This document shows positions 7,567-16,962 of a stretch of 64,000 bases of DNA, in pieces. Both the position numbers and the translations under genes were made by a program. The notes beneath the pieces were generated by a model, which worked only from the letters and a program-made list of their open reading frames with translations, was not told the origin of the DNA and searched no databases. How positions within the stretch are numbered: the first letter of the stretch is position 1; each line of letters starts with the position of its first letter. This stretch comes from an uncultured Anaerolineales bacterium (lineage in GTDB: Bacteria; Chloroflexota; Anaerolineae; Aggregatilineales; Aggregatilineaceae), in the NCBI GenBank assembly GCA_937135955.1, contig CAKZOB010000029.1, positions 1 through 64,000 on the forward strand, written 5' to 3'.

Positions 7567-8799
7567 ATGGGAGCGCGTGAAACCGTGTCGCGCAGGCGCG
7601 TTGTCTTCCTGATGTCCGACACGGGCGCAGGACACCGCTCGGCGGCCAATGCCATCCGCGCCGCGTTGGAGCGCCGTTATCCCGGCCTGTACGCTTTCGA
7701 GCTGGTGGATGTTTACCGGCGCTATACCCCTTTCCCTTTCAAGTACCTGCCGGAGCTATATCCACGTTGGGTCAACTGGGCGCGGCGTAGCTGGGGGCTG
7801 GGTTACTGGCTGGCCGACGCGCCGCGCCGCTCGGTAGTGGTAATGGCTGTGCTGGGGCGTCTATGGGGAGCGGGACTGCGCCGGATGGTGGCCGAGCACC
7901 CAGCCGACGTGATCGTTTGCGTGCACGCTCTCTTTTCGCGCCCGACCATGCGTGTCCTGCGCTCACAGGATGGGACACGCCCCCCTTTCGTCACAGTGGT
8001 GACCGACCTGGTGACGGCGCACGCTTTCTGGTACGAGCGGGCGGTAGACCGCTGCCTGGTGCCTACCCCCGAAACATATGCGCGCGGTCTGGCGCTGGGG
8101 CTGACGCCGGAGCAGTTGCGGTTGACTGGCCTGCCCGTGCACCCGCGCTTTCTGGACAGCCTGCCAGCCAGAGACGAGGCCCGCCGGATGCTGGGGCTGC
8201 ACCCAACCCTGCCTGCGGTGTTGCTGGTGGGAGGCGGGGACGGTATGGGGCCAGTCTATCGTATCGCCCGCGTGCTCAACGAGCAGCGGTTGGATATGCA
8301 ACTGATCGTCGTCGCCGGGCGCAACCGCTCGTTACAACGTCGCCTGGAGGCGGTGCCCTGGCATCAGCCGACGCTGATCACGCCCTTTGTACACTCCATG
8401 CCCGAACTGATGGCCGCTGCCGACATCCTGGTCACCAAGGCGGGACCGGCCACTATCAGCGAAGCCGTTGCGACGGGGCTGCCGCTGGTGCTCAGCGGGG
8501 CGGTACCAGGGCAGGAGGATGGCAACGTCCGGTTCGTGGTGCGGCACGGGCTGGGGACGTATGCGCCTGGCGCGGCGGAAGTCGCCCGCACGGTAGAGGC
8601 GTGGTTGTCTGAAGGGCCGCAGGGCCTGGCCCGTCGCGCAGAAATTGTGCGTCGTCATGCCTGCCCGGATGCCGTGTGGACGATTGCCGAAGAGATTCAC
8701 GGGCAGGCGCAACGTTCATCTGGCTGGTCGCGTTTGGCTCAGGTGGATCGCCGGCGTGGTCGCTGGAAAGCAGTTCCCGAAGAGGGCTGGCTGTGGTGA
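7567..8799 (+). CDS. MGDG synthase-like glycosyltransferase
   Basis: This protein of about 410 residues belongs to the GT28 family of diacylglycerol glycosyltransferases. The N-terminal acceptor domain starts with VVFLMSDTGAGHRSAANAI, and the C-terminal nucleotide-sugar domain has VGGGDGMGP and TKAGPATISEAVATGLPLVL. Such enzymes transfer a sugar from UDP-Gal or UDP-Glc to diacylglycerol on the cytoplasmic membrane face, making glycolipids. ATG 7567 follows GGGGTGATC and puts the family start near residue 12; an in-frame GTG at 7540 would add nine residues. It follows the DUF951 gene closely and precedes a cyclase gene by 34 bp. Donor and product are not determined. Confidence 0.85.
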   Translation: MGARETVSRRRVVFLMSDTGAGHRSAANAIRAALERRYPGLYAFELVDVYRRYTPFPFKYLPELYPRWVNWARRSWGLGYWLADAPRRSVVVMAVLGRLWGAGLRRMVAEHPADVIVCVHALFSRPTMRVLRSQDGTRPPFVTVVTDLVTAHAFWYERAVDRCLVPTPETYARGLALGLTPEQLRLTGLPVHPRFLDSLPARDEARRMLGLHPTLPAVLLVGGGDGMGPVYRIARVLNEQRLDMQLIVVAGRNRSLQRRLEAVPWHQPTLITPFVHSMPELMAAADILVTKAGPATISEAVATGLPLVLSGAVPGQEDGNVRFVVRHGLGTYAPGAAEVARTVEAWLSEGPQGLARRAEIVRRHACPDAVWTIAEEIHGQAQRSSGWSRLAQVDRRRGRWKAVPEEGWLW

Positions 8800-8833
8800 G
8801 ACTGGCCGTGCCTGGCCTGGGAAAGGTTCGCCC

Positions 8834-10198
8834 ATGACAGTTTCGCTTGCTTCGCTATCGTTGTATCCCCTGGTCGCCCGCCAGAATCCGCGCGATCTCA
8901 GCACGACCTCGGTGCAGACCCTGCTGGCCATCAGTCACAGCCTGGAAGACGTGGTGATGCGTCACCGGCTGGCCCTGACCTTCTACGCTGGCTTTCAGCG
9001 TGTGTCGTCGTTTCTGCCACAGGTTGACCGGTTTGCGCGGCTGGCGGCGTTGTGCCAGGAAGTGTTGGTCTTCGCCGTGCCCGACGCACCCTTCCCGGCG
9101 TTGCCCGGCGTGACCCTGGTGCCGCTGGACGACGACGCGCCGCTCGCCCGCGAATGGTTCATTGTGGTGGATCATGAACGGTTCGGCGCGGCGCTGCTCA
9201 CCCGTCAACTCGGCGAGGGAACAGCGCGGGTAACGCGCAAGACGATCGCCTTCGGGCGTGGGCGGCTGTACGAGGGCGTGCTCAGCTTCGAAGATCAGTT
9301 GGTGGGAGCGGCCCGGCAGGCGCTTGACGTGGCGCTGGGTAGGAATTATCAGCCGGTGCAGCGTTCGCGCGAAGCACTGCTGGCGTTCGAATCGCCCTAT
9401 ACCGTGTTCGGGCGATCGCTGGTGCATTATCTCGAAGAGAACAATCAGCAACTGTTGGGTCTTTACCAGACGCTGGCGCAGCGCACCCGCGAACTGGAGC
9501 GGTTGCAGGGGGTGGTGCGCAAGCTGGTATCGCAGCGAGCCTGGGAAGAAGCTCAGGCGTTTGGGGAAGCGACGCCGGATACCCGCAGCACAGTCGAAGT
9601 GCAGCCGCTCACTATCCTGTTCACCGACGTAGAGCAATTTTCGCGGCTGAGCGAGGCGGTCGATCCGGCAGTGTTGTTAGAAAGCCTCAATCGCTATCTG
9701 GACGTGCTGGCGACGACGGTCTATCAATATCGCGGCGACGTGGATAAGTTCCTGGGCGATGGCATGATGGCCTTCTTCGAAGACCCGTTGGCAGCGTTGC
9801 GCTGCGCCCTGACCATACTGGGTCGGGTGGCGGTCTTCAACGCGCAGCAGGCTGCCGCCTTGCGCCCGACCCTGCCAACGCGCGTTGGCCTGGCGACGGG
9901 CATCAGTCTGATCGGGCACATTGGCTCGCGCGATCGTCAGGAGATCACCGTGATGGGCGACGCGGTGAACCTGGCCAGCCGGCTGCAGGTCAAGGCGACG
10001 CCCGGCGGGTTGGTGATGGACGGGGCAACCTACGAAGGCTGTGGTAGACCCGCCGCCGCAGTGGGGCATCTGGCCCGCATTTACGGCAAGAGCGAGTTGC
10101 AGATGATCTATGAGGTGGGGCCGGACGATCTGGCGGCCTGTGAGCGCGAACTGACCGGGCGGAGCCGTTCCGACGACCTCATCAGCGAGGGGCGCTAA
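8834..10198 (+). CDS. DICT sensory domain plus class III adenylate/guanylate cyclase
   Basis: A 454-residue soluble protein. The first 200 residues match the DICT domain (SLEDVVMRHRLALTFYAGFQR), a module usually attached to cyclases and GGDEF proteins. A short coiled coil (about 200-245) leads to a class III cyclase domain from about 255. Both metal-binding aspartates are there, in LFTDVEQF and FLGDGMMAFF; the lysine in VDKFLGDG favours ATP as substrate, and VNLASRL supplies the Asn and Arg of the transition-state site. It therefore looks active and probably makes cAMP. I chose ATG 8834, after GAAAGG. The end overlaps the convergent nadE gene by 4 bp. Confidence 0.87.
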   Translation: MTVSLASLSLYPLVARQNPRDLSTTSVQTLLAISHSLEDVVMRHRLALTFYAGFQRVSSFLPQVDRFARLAALCQEVLVFAVPDAPFPALPGVTLVPLDDDAPLAREWFIVVDHERFGAALLTRQLGEGTARVTRKTIAFGRGRLYEGVLSFEDQLVGAARQALDVALGRNYQPVQRSREALLAFESPYTVFGRSLVHYLEENNQQLLGLYQTLAQRTRELERLQGVVRKLVSQRAWEEAQAFGEATPDTRSTVEVQPLTILFTDVEQFSRLSEAVDPAVLLESLNRYLDVLATTVYQYRGDVDKFLGDGMMAFFEDPLAALRCALTILGRVAVFNAQQAAALRPTLPTRVGLATGISLIGHIGSRDRQEITVMGDAVNLASRLQVKATPGGLVMDGATYEGCGRPAAAVGHLARIYGKSELQMIYEVGPDDLAACERELTGRSRSDDLISEGR

Positions 10199-11034
10199 CC
10201 TGCCCAGTCGCGCAGGTAGAGAAAATCGTGACCGATGCTGCGCGTGCTCAGCTTGGCGACGTTGGGCATGGTGCGCTTGTAGTGATTGAGTCGCACCTGT
10301 CGCCACACCCTGGCGACAAAATCGCGCTCGAACCCCTCGGCGGCCACTTCGTCTACCGTGTAGCGCTCGTCTACCAGCAGGTAGAGCACCTGATCGGCGG
10401 TCTCATAGGTGAAGCCCAACTCGTCTTCGTCGGTCTGACCCGCCCACAGGTCGGCTGAAGGGGGCTTATTCAAGATCGAAGGCGGCAACCCCAGCGCCCG
10501 TCCCAGTTGGCGCACCTGCGTCTTGTAGAGATCGGCAATGGGTTGCACACCTGCTGCATTGTCCCCGTACACAGTCGAGTAGCCGAGCAGCGTCTCGGTC
10601 TTGTTGCTGGTGCCGATCACCAGTCCGCCGAATGCCGCCGACTGATCATAGAGCACCACCATGCGCATTCGGGCCATGATGTTCCCCCGCCGTACGTTAT
10701 TGGCGTCGGGGAAGCGCGCCAGCAGCGGGTCTACCATGGGGGTGATGTCCACTGTATCGGACTTGAGGCCCAGCGCATCAATGACCGCCTGCGCGTCGGC
10801 CAGGCTATCGGGGGAGGAGGTGCGGTAGGGCATTCGCAGCGCCAACACGTTCTGCGGGCCGATGGCTTCGGCAACCAGATAGGCAGCCAGCGCGGAGTCA
10901 ATGCCGCCGCTCAGCCCGATCACCGCGCGAGAGAAGCCCACTTTGTACACGGCGTCGCGCAGAAACCGGACCAGAATGGTATGCGCCAAGTCGGTGTTGA
11001 TCGTCAGACGCGGCAGAATATGAGTAGGAGGCAT
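10195..11034 (-). CDS. nadE: NAD(+) synthase, NH3-dependent type
   Basis: NadE amidates deamido-NAD with ATP in the last step of NAD synthesis. The 279-residue product has the PP-loop GLSGGIDSALAAYL near residues 41-54. The family segments MRMVVLYDQSA, GTSNKTETLLGYSTVYGD and PPSADLWAGQTDEDELGF are also present. There is no nitrilase-type glutaminase domain, so it uses ammonia or a separate partner. It is the last gene of the dnaJ-htrA-hspR-nadE run and follows hspR by 29 bp. Confidence 0.95.
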   Translation of the reverse strand: MPPTHILPRLTINTDLAHTILVRFLRDAVYKVGFSRAVIGLSGGIDSALAAYLVAEAIGPQNVLALRMPYRTSSPDSLADAQAVIDALGLKSDTVDITPMVDPLLARFPDANNVRRGNIMARMRMVVLYDQSAAFGGLVIGTSNKTETLLGYSTVYGDNAAGVQPIADLYKTQVRQLGRALGLPPSILNKPPSADLWAGQTDEDELGFTYETADQVLYLLVDERYTVDEVAAEGFERDFVARVWRQVRLNHYKRTMPNVAKLSTRSIGHDFLYLRDWAG

Positions 11035-11063
11035 GATTGCAGTCCTTGGTCTAAAGGGCAGGA

Positions 11064-11405
11064 TCAGGCGCTGCGCTCGCCGCTGTCTGTGATTTCCTGG
11101 TCGGGCAGCAGCGCCGACAGCCTGGCCCGCAGGTCGGCGATCTCCATCTGCAGCGATTCGATTTGTTCGGTCATGTGCAGGATCACCTCAACCCCGGCCA
11201 GGTTGACACCCAGTTCCTGCGTCAGGCGGTTGATTTTGCGCAGACGCTCTACTTCTGCTGGTGAATAAAGCCGCCGGTTCCCCTCGGTGCGGCGGGGCAC
11301 GACCAGCCCCAATTCCTCGTAATTGCGTATTGTCTGAGGGTGCAGGTCTACCATGCGCGCGACGACGCCAATGGTGTAGCAGGGTTCGTCATGCGCCGTG
11401 CTCAT
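11064..11405 (-). CDS. hspR: HspR-like MerR-family heat-shock repressor
   Basis: A 113-residue MerR-type regulator. The winged helix-turn-helix shows the family signature YTIGVVARMVDLHPQTIRNYE and GNRRLYSPAEVERL; a C-terminal coiled coil (about 78-100) allows dimerisation. HspR represses chaperone genes and usually its own operon in actinobacteria and relatives. Here it lies directly after htrA (16 bp) in an operon headed by dnaJ, which supports the call. I could not find the usual HAIR operator (CTTGAGT-N7-ACTCAAG) before dnaJ. Confidence 0.88.
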   Translation of the reverse strand: MSTAHDEPCYTIGVVARMVDLHPQTIRNYEELGLVVPRRTEGNRRLYSPAEVERLRKINRLTQELGVNLAGVEVILHMTEQIESLQMEIADLRARLSALLPDQEITDSGERSA

Positions 11406-11421
11406 GCGCGACCTCCTCCTT

Positions 11422-12753
11422 TCAGGGCCGCACGCCCAACGTCACGTCTACATCCAGCGTCTCGCCACCCCGCACGATAGTCAGCACGACCGTATCGCCC
11501 GGTGAGGTATTCTCGACAAGATAGGCCAGCAGCTCGTCAATGCTGCGCACGGTTTGCCCGTTGATGGCCACGATGATATCCCCGTCAATCGGAATGGGAA
11601 TGCCGCGGATGGGACGCCTCTCGCTGCCTGCGCTCAGGCCAGCGCGTTCGGCTGGAGAGCCGGGGATGACGTCGGTCACCAATATGCCGCTGCGCACAGG
11701 CAGGCCCAGTTCGTCGGCCAGGGCCGCCACGCTATAGCCGCCCTCTGTGTCCGGGCTGGAGATGCCCAGCCATGGATATTGGGCGCTGCCTTTCTCGATG
11801 AGCTGCGGCACGATACGCTTCACCGTGTTGACCGGCACGGCGAAGGCGATACCCTGGAAGCTGCCGTTTTCAGTGCGAATGGCCGTGTTGACACCCACTA
11901 CGCGCCCGAAGGAATCCAGCAGCGGCCCGCCGGAGTTGCCGGGGTTGACCGCCGCGTCGATCTGGATGATGGATGGGTTGCTATAGCGGTCGTAGGACGG
12001 GTCGAGCAGTTGCGCCGAGGGCAGGGAGCGCCCTAGCGCGCTGACAATGCCCACGGTCATGCTACCGGCCAGGCCGAAGGGGTTGCCGATGGCGATCACG
12101 CGTTGTCCCACCTGCAGGGTGTTGCTGTCGCCCAGTTCGACAGGCACCAGTGGAGCGCGTTCCGGGTCAACCTGGATGACGGCCAGGTCGCTGTAGTCAT
12201 CCAGCGCGACCAGTTCGGCGTTGATCACGTAGCCATCCGAGAAAGTCACCAGAATCTCCTCAGCGTCGCGGACCACATGGGCATTGGTCACGATATGGCC
12301 TTCGCTATCGAGTACGAAACCCGACCCGCTGCTGTCCACGATGTTCAAATTCCGGTGTACTCCGGAAACAACCTCGATGTTGACCACCGAGGGGTTGACG
12401 CGCAGGTAGATGTTGGTCAGGATGGCGTTCTCCGCGTCAGCCTGCGTGACGATCTCCACAGGCAAGGGGGTGGGCGTGATCAGTTGACTGGTTTCCGGCC
12501 CGGCCCAGGCGCTGGGACGATAGTTGGCACTGCGTAGGTCGGCAGGCGGGCTGTTGCGCGTGGCCACTCGTTGGGTGGCCGACTGGTCGCGCACAAAGAA
12601 GGTGCCCACCGTGGTGACGACCAGTGCCACAATCAACACCAGGGTCAGCATGCCGACGGTCAGGCCGATCAGAAAGCCAGTGATGCGGTCGCGCAGCGTG
12701 CGGTCGCGCTCCGGCTCGTCGTGGGGTTCGAAGTCGTCGAAGTACCAGCCCAT
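11422..12753 (-). CDS. htrA: HtrA/DegP-type serine protease with PDZ domain
   Basis: This 443-residue membrane-anchored protease takes part in extracytoplasmic protein quality control. A short cytoplasmic N-terminus is followed by one membrane segment (about 25-50), a linker, the trypsin-like domain and one PDZ domain (about 340-440). The catalytic triad is complete: H159 in TNAHVV, D189 in YSDLAVI and S274 in NPGNSGGPLL. It sits 53 bp after dnaJ and 16 bp before hspR, so it is very likely under HspR control. Confidence 0.94.
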   Translation of the reverse strand: MGWYFDDFEPHDEPERDRTLRDRITGFLIGLTVGMLTLVLIVALVVTTVGTFFVRDQSATQRVATRNSPPADLRSANYRPSAWAGPETSQLITPTPLPVEIVTQADAENAILTNIYLRVNPSVVNIEVVSGVHRNLNIVDSSGSGFVLDSEGHIVTNAHVVRDAEEILVTFSDGYVINAELVALDDYSDLAVIQVDPERAPLVPVELGDSNTLQVGQRVIAIGNPFGLAGSMTVGIVSALGRSLPSAQLLDPSYDRYSNPSIIQIDAAVNPGNSGGPLLDSFGRVVGVNTAIRTENGSFQGIAFAVPVNTVKRIVPQLIEKGSAQYPWLGISSPDTEGGYSVAALADELGLPVRSGILVTDVIPGSPAERAGLSAGSERRPIRGIPIPIDGDIIVAINGQTVRSIDELLAYLVENTSPGDTVVLTIVRGGETLDVDVTLGVRP

Positions 12754-12806
12754 GCTCTTTCTCCCTTAGTTGCCTGTGTCCGGCAGGCAGCGGCCATGGT
12801 GCCCGC

Positions 12807-13739
12807 TTAGCCGGGCCGCAGACTGCGCAGTCGCTCGAACAACGAGCGCTCTTCATTGCTGAGATCGGTGGGCACCTGGATCAGCACCCGCGCGAACAGA
12901 TCGCCATACTCACCCGCCTGGCGTAGCCTGGGCATCCCCTTGCCACGCAGACGGATCGTCTGGCCGGACTGCGTGCCTGGCTTGATGTTCAGCGAGACAG
13001 TACCGCCCAGGGTGGGCACCTGTACCGTGCCACCCAGCACTGCGGTGTAGAGCGGCACTTTGAGATCGAGATAGAGATCGTCACCTTCGCGCTTGAAAAT
13101 CGGATGCTCGCTGACCTTGACGATGACATCCAGGTCACCGGGTTGCCCTCCGGCGTACCCCGGTTCACCTTTGCCACGCAGGCGGACGCGCGTGCCATCG
13201 CGTGCTCCCGGCGGAATCTTGACCGTGAGCTGCCGTCCACCGACCTGTACTACTCGCTCTGTGCCACGGTAAGCATCTTCCAGCGAGATGTGGGCGACGA
13301 CTTCCAGGTCTTGCCCGCGAATAGCCTGACGCGAGGCACGGCGCGTGCTGGTATGCGGCTGCCCCATCCCGCCGAAAATGCTGCGGAAGAATTCGGAGAA
13401 CAGATCGCCGGCGCTGTCTTCCGTGTCCACGAATTCAACCCGGAAGCCACCCGGTTGACCAGACATCCAGCTTGACCAGTCGAAGCCACCCGGTCGCCCG
13501 CCCATGCGCTGCCATTGCTGGTAGCTCTGGCCGAGCTGATCGTATTTGCGCCGTTTTTCCTCGTCGGAGAGCACCTCGTACGCTTCGTTGATCTGTTTGA
13601 ACTTCTCCTCAGCTTGCTTGTCACCCGGATTCACGTCGGGGTGATATTGCCGCGCCAGGCGACGATAGGCCTTGCGGATGTCTTTGGTCGAAGCGTTACG
13701 GTCTACGCCGAGGATGCGATAGTAGTCTGGATATTCCAT
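12807..13739 (-). CDS. dnaJ: DnaJ/CbpA-type co-chaperone without zinc finger
   Basis: A 310-residue J-domain protein that stimulates DnaK. The J domain spans 1-70 with HPD at residues 33-35. A Gly/Arg-rich linker (about 78-140) follows, then two C-terminal beta-sandwich domains ([19 protein letters not shown], and later [18 protein letters not shown]). The four CxxCxGxG zinc repeats of classical DnaJ are absent, so it is of the CbpA (type B) form. It heads the dnaJ-htrA-hspR-nadE run on the minus strand. Confidence 0.93.
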   Translation of the reverse strand: MEYPDYYRILGVDRNASTKDIRKAYRRLARQYHPDVNPGDKQAEEKFKQINEAYEVLSDEEKRRKYDQLGQSYQQWQRMGGRPGGFDWSSWMSGQPGGFRVEFVDTEDSAGDLFSEFFRSIFGGMGQPHTSTRRASRQAIRGQDLEVVAHISLEDAYRGTERVVQVGGRQLTVKIPPGARDGTRVRLRGKGEPGYAGGQPGDLDVIVKVSEHPIFKREGDDLYLDLKVPLYTAVLGGTVQVPTLGGTVSLNIKPGTQSGQTIRLRGKGMPRLRQAGEYGDLFARVLIQVPTDLSNEERSLFERLRSLRPG

Positions 13740-14130
13740 GGGCCGTTCTGTCCCTCACGCTTGTTGTAGAATTTACATCACCATCGCGATAATCACCATT
13801 AGGGAATACCATGGGGGCATTCGCTTTTAGGAGCGGTTGTTTTGAACCGCCGAGACGCCGAGGGCGCAGAGGACAGAGCAGGGAAGTTCTTTGTCCCTCG
13901 GTCACCTCGGCGCTCCCCTTGGCGAATTGTCGCTCCCCAACCTGAATGCGCCCATATTACGGCATCTGTGCCCGTCGAAAGCGAGTCGTGCCGGATTTTT
14001 CCCTTCGCATTGTATGATATTTAGTCTCCTCTTGTCAACTTTTATCAGTGTGTTCTTAGAAAATTTATGCATTTTTCTGACGATCGGCGGGAGGAGGCTC
14101 TGCTTGAAACGCTACGGAGGTACAGGCGAG
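13740..14130. other. Intergenic region between divergent dnaJ and methyltransferase genes
   Basis: About 390 bp without a credible gene. It contains two direct copies of ATCACCAT (13777-13784 and 13792-13799) close to dnaJ, an imperfect inverted repeat (13848-13864 against 13895-13912), and an AT-rich patch at 14000-14085 that probably holds the promoter of the methyltransferase gene. Confidence 0.6.
13848..13912. repeat. Imperfect inverted repeat
   Basis: CGCCGAGACGCCGAGGG at 13848-13864 is nearly complementary to 13895-13912, leaving a 30-nt loop. The arm sequence resembles GC-rich interspersed repeats of many bacteria. Only this copy was seen in the window. Confidence 0.5.
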
Positions 14131-14766
14131 ATGTCACTGCGCAAACGCTGGTTTGCCTGGGTTTACCATACTTTCGTCAGTCGGACAGGCACGCCCGACT
14201 TCGCCAACACGCTGACCCGCGAGGTGCGCGCGCCGTTGCTGGCGCAGGCGCGCGGGCAGGTGCTGGAAATCGGCGCGGGCGATGGAGCCAACCTGCCGTT
14301 CTATCCGTCACAGACACAGGTGACCTTGCTGGAACCGAACCGCTATCTACTGGCCTATCTGCGCGACCGCTGGCCAGATGTGCGCTGCACGGTCATCGGG
14401 GGCCTGCGCGGCTGGGGCGAGCAGCTTCCCTTCGCCGAGGGTCAGTTCGACACGGTGGTCGCTACTCATGTGCTGTGTTCGGTACGCGATCAAGAGCAGG
14501 TGTTGGCCGAAATCAAGCGGGTGCTGTGCCCTGGGGGGAAGTTCCTGTTCCTGGAACATGTCGCCGCGCCGTCGCGCTCGCTGACCTTCGTCGTACAGCG
14601 CGTGCTCAACCCGGCCTGGAGCGCCCTCGGTGACGGCTGTCATCTGACGCGAGACACAGGCGCGACCATTCGGGCGGCTGGCTTTCGCTCGGTGGAGGTA
14701 CGTTCCTTCCGCGCTCCTTATCCTTCGTTTGTCAGCCCGCACATCGTGGGGGTGGCCGTGGTGTGA
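14131..14766 (+). CDS. Class I SAM-dependent methyltransferase
   Basis: A 211-residue methyltransferase. Motif I is VLEIGAGDGANLPFY (about residues 46-60), and later segments FDTVVATHVLCSV and EIKRVLCPGGKFLFLEHV are typical of the UbiE/METTL7 group. The substrate may be a lipid or small molecule; it cannot be told from sequence. I chose ATG 14131 because GGAGG lies 10 nt upstream at 14116-14120; the frame is open from 13891 but runs through the repeat-rich intergenic region. Confidence 0.85.
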   Translation: MSLRKRWFAWVYHTFVSRTGTPDFANTLTREVRAPLLAQARGQVLEIGAGDGANLPFYPSQTQVTLLEPNRYLLAYLRDRWPDVRCTVIGGLRGWGEQLPFAEGQFDTVVATHVLCSVRDQEQVLAEIKRVLCPGGKFLFLEHVAAPSRSLTFVVQRVLNPAWSALGDGCHLTRDTGATIRAAGFRSVEVRSFRAPYPSFVSPHIVGVAVV

Positions 14767-14780
14767 TGGCACAACCTCAA

Positions 14781-14944
14781 GGGTGTGTGCCAGGTTGTCG
14801 GCGACCTTGCTGCGGGAGAAGGGGATCACTTGAGCGAGAGAAAGTAAGTCCCCTCGCCCCGCGACGCAGTCGCGAGGGAGAGGGGATGTAAGGGTGAGGG
14901 GGAGCAGACCGCTGCAAATGGCCTGACATATTTTGCACGCACCC
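14781..14944. repeat. Family A MITE-like element, copy 1
   Basis: A 164-bp non-coding element related to 20145-20339 and 23423-23614. The right end TTTTGCACGCACCC is kept, while the left end is diverged. The middle holds a stem-rich part beginning AAGTCCCCTCGCC. Confidence 0.7.
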
Positions 14945-15030
14945 GGCTTCAACGTTCAGGTGCGCAGCCAGGGCCGATGCAGTAGAATATCCCCGCACCC
15001 ATTCCCGCCCTGCAGGGACGGAGGATTTTC

Positions 15031-16941
15031 ATGAAGAAGCACATTCTGCTGTTGCTCACGTCGTGTCTGGTTCTGCTGATCGCCGGCGGTGTGTCTGGCA
15101 ACGCCGGGCTGACTTCCGTCGCTGCGCAGGATGGGCGTAGCCTGCGCTGGGATCGCTATGACGTGACCATTGACGAGATAGACACGGCGGCCAATCGCTT
15201 CCGTGTCACCGAGACATCCCTGATCGCGGTGGAGACGGGGCCGTTCTCGTTTGGCTTCGCCGAGATTCCGCAGGGGCGGCTGGATCGCATCGCCGATGTA
15301 GAGGTCTTTGAGAACCGCTCTCCACTACGGGCATCGTGCACGGGGGGGACGGGGACGTTCTGCGCGCGCGATGAGGGCGACAATTTCACCATCCAGTACT
15401 ACTTCAGCGGCCCGATGCGCAGCGGCGAACGGCGTGAGTTCATCATCCGCTACACCGTCTATGGTGCGTTGCGTTCCTATGACAAGGGCGATCAGCTCTA
15501 CTGGGTTGCCGTGCCGGGGGACCTGAGCTTTCCGGTGCTGGCTTCGACGGTGCGCGTGATCATGCCCGCTGACCGTCCACCGCAACTGATCGCCAGTTAT
15601 CCCGATACCTGGGAGCAGACGGTGGATGGCAACATCATCACCTGGCAGTCGCCGGGCCGGTTGCCGCGTGGTCAGGAGTTCGAGGTGCGCGTGCAATACG
15701 AGCACGATCCGGCGATGAAAAAGTCTTCCTGGCAGGCCGCTTATGACCGCGAGCAAACCTATAAGGAGAAGTGGCAGCCGCTGGTCTCGCTATTGATTTT
15801 GGCGCTGAGCACCCTGTTGAGCCTTGGCGGTGTGCTGTTCGTCGTGGTGCGCTACCAGAGCCGGGGGCGCGATCCGCAGGCGCTGGTAGTGCCGGAATAT
15901 CTGACGGATCCGCCGTCGGAAGAGCGACCGGGCATCGTGGGTGTCCTGCTCGACGAACGAGCGGACATGAAGGACATCATGGCTACGCTGCTCGACCTGG
16001 CGCGCCGGGGCTATGTGGTCATCGAGCAGGAAGAGAAGGGCGGGCTGGCCGGCATGTTCGGCAGCAGCGAGTTCACCTTCCATCGCACTGGCGAAATCTC
16101 CGCCGACCTGCGCCCCTTCGAGCAAAGCCTGCTGCGCGGCCTGTTCCCCGGCGACCGTGAGAAAACGACGCTGTCGCAACTGCGCAACAAGTTCTACAAA
16201 CACATTCCCACCATCAAGAAGCAGATGTACGACGAACTGGTGCGGCAGGGCTATTTCAAGCGCTCACCGGAGACGACCCGCGCCCTGTGGACATGGGGCG
16301 GCATAGGGTTGATTGCTATCGCGGCGGTGAGCGTCTGGTTCTCGCTGGCGGCAACCCTGATTTCGCCGGTCATCATGTGTCTTCCGCTCAGCGTGGGCGT
16401 GATCGGGCTGAGCATGGCTGTAGCTGGGCAATTCATGCCCGCTAAGACGGTCAAGGGGGCACAAGAGGCGGCGCACTGGCGGGCTTTTCGTCGTTATCTG
16501 GACAATCTGGAAGACTATGGCGGAGTCGAGGAGGCCGCGCAGAAGTTCGAACTGGCGCTGCCCTATGCGGTCGCTTTCGGCATTCAGAGCGAGCTGGTGC
16601 GCAAACTGACCCCTGCCCTGACTTCCATGCCCGGCTGGTATTTCCCTACCTATATGGGCGGGCCGTGGCAGGGTGGTTACCGTCCGGGGCAGCCGGTGCG
16701 ACCGTGGGAGCCTCAGTCCGGTGGTATGGGCGATTTCTCGCTGGGTGGGCCGGGTGGCCTGGGCGATATGAACCGTTCGCTCACCGATGGGCTGAATGCC
16801 ATGAGCAAGGGGCTGACGCAAATGCTCAACGATGCTTCCCGCGTCCTGTCTTCGACGCCGCAGAGTTCTGGCTCAGGCGGTTTCAGCGGCGGCGGAGGCC
16901 GCGGCGGTGGCTCCGGTGGTGGCAGCCGGGGATTCGGATAA
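15031..16941 (+). CDS. DUF2207 family membrane protein
   Basis: A 636-residue exported membrane protein. The signal peptide is about residues 1-32 (lysines, then LLLLTSCLVLLIAGG). The extracellular DUF2207 beta domain spans about 38-230. A membrane segment lies near 250-275, a cytoplasmic part at 285-410, and two more membrane segments at about 420-470. The C-terminal tail is very rich in glycine and serine, with many GGG and GGS steps. DUF2207 proteins are common and of unknown function. A good GGAGG precedes ATG 15031 and the next gene follows after 21 bp, so the two are probably co-transcribed. Confidence 0.88.
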   Translation: MKKHILLLLTSCLVLLIAGGVSGNAGLTSVAAQDGRSLRWDRYDVTIDEIDTAANRFRVTETSLIAVETGPFSFGFAEIPQGRLDRIADVEVFENRSPLRASCTGGTGTFCARDEGDNFTIQYYFSGPMRSGERREFIIRYTVYGALRSYDKGDQLYWVAVPGDLSFPVLASTVRVIMPADRPPQLIASYPDTWEQTVDGNIITWQSPGRLPRGQEFEVRVQYEHDPAMKKSSWQAAYDREQTYKEKWQPLVSLLILALSTLLSLGGVLFVVVRYQSRGRDPQALVVPEYLTDPPSEERPGIVGVLLDERADMKDIMATLLDLARRGYVVIEQEEKGGLAGMFGSSEFTFHRTGEISADLRPFEQSLLRGLFPGDREKTTLSQLRNKFYKHIPTIKKQMYDELVRQGYFKRSPETTRALWTWGGIGLIAIAAVSVWFSLAATLISPVIMCLPLSVGVIGLSMAVAGQFMPAKTVKGAQEAAHWRAFRRYLDNLEDYGGVEEAAQKFELALPYAVAFGIQSELVRKLTPALTSMPGWYFPTYMGGPWQGGYRPGQPVRPWEPQSGGMGDFSLGGPGGLGDMNRSLTDGLNAMSKGLTQMLNDASRVLSSTPQSSGSGGFSGGGGRGGGSGGGSRGFG

Positions 16942-16962
16942 TCGGCAAGAGGGGGACAGAAG

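Noticed and set aside
13740-13840. HAIR or CIRCE operator before dnaJ
   Set aside because: No CTTGAGT-N7-ACTCAAG or TTAGCACTC-N9-GAGTGCTAA pattern was found; only the ATCACCAT direct repeats were seen.
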